Below, piece after piece: positions 57,001 through 57,212 of a DNA stretch of 57,212 bases. A program made the translations under genes and the position numbers. A model generated the notes under the pieces. That model made no database searches. It was not told the origin of the DNA and saw nothing but the letters and a program-made list of their open reading frames with translations. The DNA lies in contig NZ_LZSC01000023.1 in assembly GCF_001665235.1 (NCBI RefSeq), positions 1 through 57,212 on the forward strand, read 5' to 3'. Positions within the stretch are counted from its first letter, which is position 1. Each line of letters begins with the position of its first letter. The stretch is from Mycobacterium sp. 1100029.7. GTDB lineage: Bacteria; Actinomycetota; Actinomycetes; Mycobacteriales; Mycobacteriaceae.

Positions 57001-57212
57001 CGATGGGCGTGGTGCCCGCAGACCAGCTGCTCAGCGTGCCCGACGGTGACCGGGTGCTGATCGCCGGTGCGGTGACCCACCGGCAGCGCCCCGGCACGGC
57101 GCAGGGCGTGACGTTCATCAACCTCGAAGACGAGACCGGGATGGTCAACGTGCTGTGCACCCCCGCGGTGTGGGCCCGACACCGCAAACTGGCGAATTCC
57201 GCGGCGGCGATG
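54036..57212 (+). CDS. dnaE2: Error-prone DNA polymerase III alpha subunit DnaE2 (3' end cut)
   Basis: 1059 codons are present and about 30-40 residues are missing at the window edge. A PHP domain (AYAELHAHSAYSFLDGAS), a C-family polymerase palm with the catalytic aspartates in PDIDMDIESDQRE, fingers, helix-hairpin-helix and an OB fold (VLIAGAVTHRQRPGTAQGV) are in order. Together with ImuA' and ImuB it gives damage-induced mutagenesis, including rifampicin-resistance mutations in M. tuberculosis. GTG 54036 matches the family N-terminus (FGNEPRSWAELERLLDGKPRHAG). Confidence 0.96.
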   Translation, partial: MGFGNEPRSWAELERLLDGKPRHAGAPPPAALPLEAPLSQKRGSYEPQNRRRARSSVAYAELHAHSAYSFLDGASTPEEMVEEAARLGLRALALTDHNGLYGAVRFAEAAAELDVHTVFGAELSLGSDARTEKPDPPGPHLLVLARGPEGYRRLSRQLAAAHLAGGEKGKLRLDIDTLTEAADGHWHILTGCRKGHVRQALSDGGPEAAQRALADLVDRFGAGRVSVELTHHGQPLDDERNAILAQMAPHFGVGVVATTGAHFAGPSRRRLAMAMGAIRARQSLDAAAGWLAPLGGSHLRSGAEMARLFAQRPEVVTAAAELGEQCAFGLALIAPQLPPFDVPAPHTEDSWLRQLTMAGARDRYGPADRAPRAYAQIERELEVIAQLTFPGYFLVVHDIARFCRQNNILCQGRGSAANSAVCYALGVTAVDPVVNELLFERFLSPARDGPPDIDMDIESDQREKVIQYVYDKYGRDYAAQVANVITYRGKIAVRDMARALGYSQGQQDAWSKQINHWSGLADSPDVEDIPEQVIDLANQIRNLPRHMGIHSGGMVICDRPIADVCPVEWARMENRSVLQWDKDDCAAIGLVKFDLLGLGMLSALHYAKDLVADHKDIEVDLARLDLSEPAVYEMLQRADSVGVFQVESRAQMATLPRLKPRVFYDLVVEVALIRPGPIQGGSVHPYIRRRNGLDPVVYDHPSMEPALRKTLGVPLFQEQLMQLAVDCAGFSAAEADQLRRAMGSKRSTERMRRLRGRFYDGMRGLHGASDEVIDRTFEKLEAFANFGFPESHALSFASLVFYSSWFKLHHPAAFCAALLRAQPMGFYSPQTLVADARRHGVLVHGPDVNASLTHATLENTGTEVRLGLGSVRHIGEDLADKLVEERKANGPFASLLDLTTRLQLSVPQTEALATAGALGCFGTSRREALWSAGAAATQRPDRLPGVGSSSHVPALPGMSDLELAAADVWATGISPDSYPTQFLRADLDAMGVVPADQLLSVPDGDRVLIAGAVTHRQRPGTAQGVTFINLEDETGMVNVLCTPAVWARHRKLANSAAAM

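Overview
The window is GC-rich DNA that reads as the chromosome of a Mycobacterium, probably a slow grower. Diagnostic genes are whiB3, sigD with its anti-sigma factor, groES-groEL1 (His-rich GroEL tail), guaB2-guaB3-choD, imuA'-imuB, acrA1, lpqD, htdY and dnaE2. The core genes follow the M. tuberculosis Rv3433c to Rv3370c order, read in the opposite orientation. The species cannot be fixed from the sequence alone.

Region 1 (1-9.1 kb) is core: the 3' end of nnr, gadB, then a tightly overlapping run alr - alpha/beta hydrolase - tsaE - tsaB - rimI - tsaD (cell-wall D-alanine, tRNA t6A synthesis, acetylation), then a CIRCE-controlled groES-groEL1 operon. The first ~60 bases are the reverse complement of nnr coding sequence, which looks like a contig-end inversion artefact.

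Region 2 (9.1-23.5 kb) is accessory. In M. tuberculosis groEL1 and whiB3 are neighbours; here about 14.5 kb separates them. It holds a RidA protein, small membrane and secreted proteins, a one-carbon-like cassette (MetF-type protein with an N-terminal Cys motif, a methyltransferase, an F420/LLM oxidoreductase), an OsmC protein, a second methyltransferase, a six-helix class III adenylate cyclase, a SodC-like lipoprotein that has lost copper ligands, and a same-strand cluster (LLM oxidoreductase, two tandem GlxA/AraC regulators, MBL hydrolase, SDR with a His in place of the catalytic Tyr, flavin monooxygenase).

Region 3 (23.6-35.7 kb) returns to core order: whiB3, an Rv3415c homologue, sigD-rsdA, an Rv3412 homologue, guaB2, guaB3, choD, then an AtsK-type alkylsulfatase with two tandem operator-like sites, and a GH65 glycoside phosphorylase/hydrolase coupled to a beta-phosphoglucomutase. 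The usual vapBC47 and tetR neighbours of atsK are missing.

Region 4 (35.7-40.7 kb) is a second accessory patch: a methyltransferase - MFS efflux pair divergent from an HxlR regulator, and a TetR regulator divergent from an acyl-CoA-dehydrogenase-like monooxygenase.

Region 5 (40.7-57.2 kb) holds guaA, the SOS mutasome (imuA'-imuB and dnaE2, each behind a LexA box), an unlinked KasB-type ketosynthase, iunH joined directly to acrA1 (cmaA1 is absent), lpqD, htdY, a shortened otsB2, and a Tgs-like acyltransferase. dnaE2 runs off the end. No tRNA, rRNA, CRISPR array, IS element or phage gene was seen. Four convergent gene pairs abut or overlap exactly at their stop codons.
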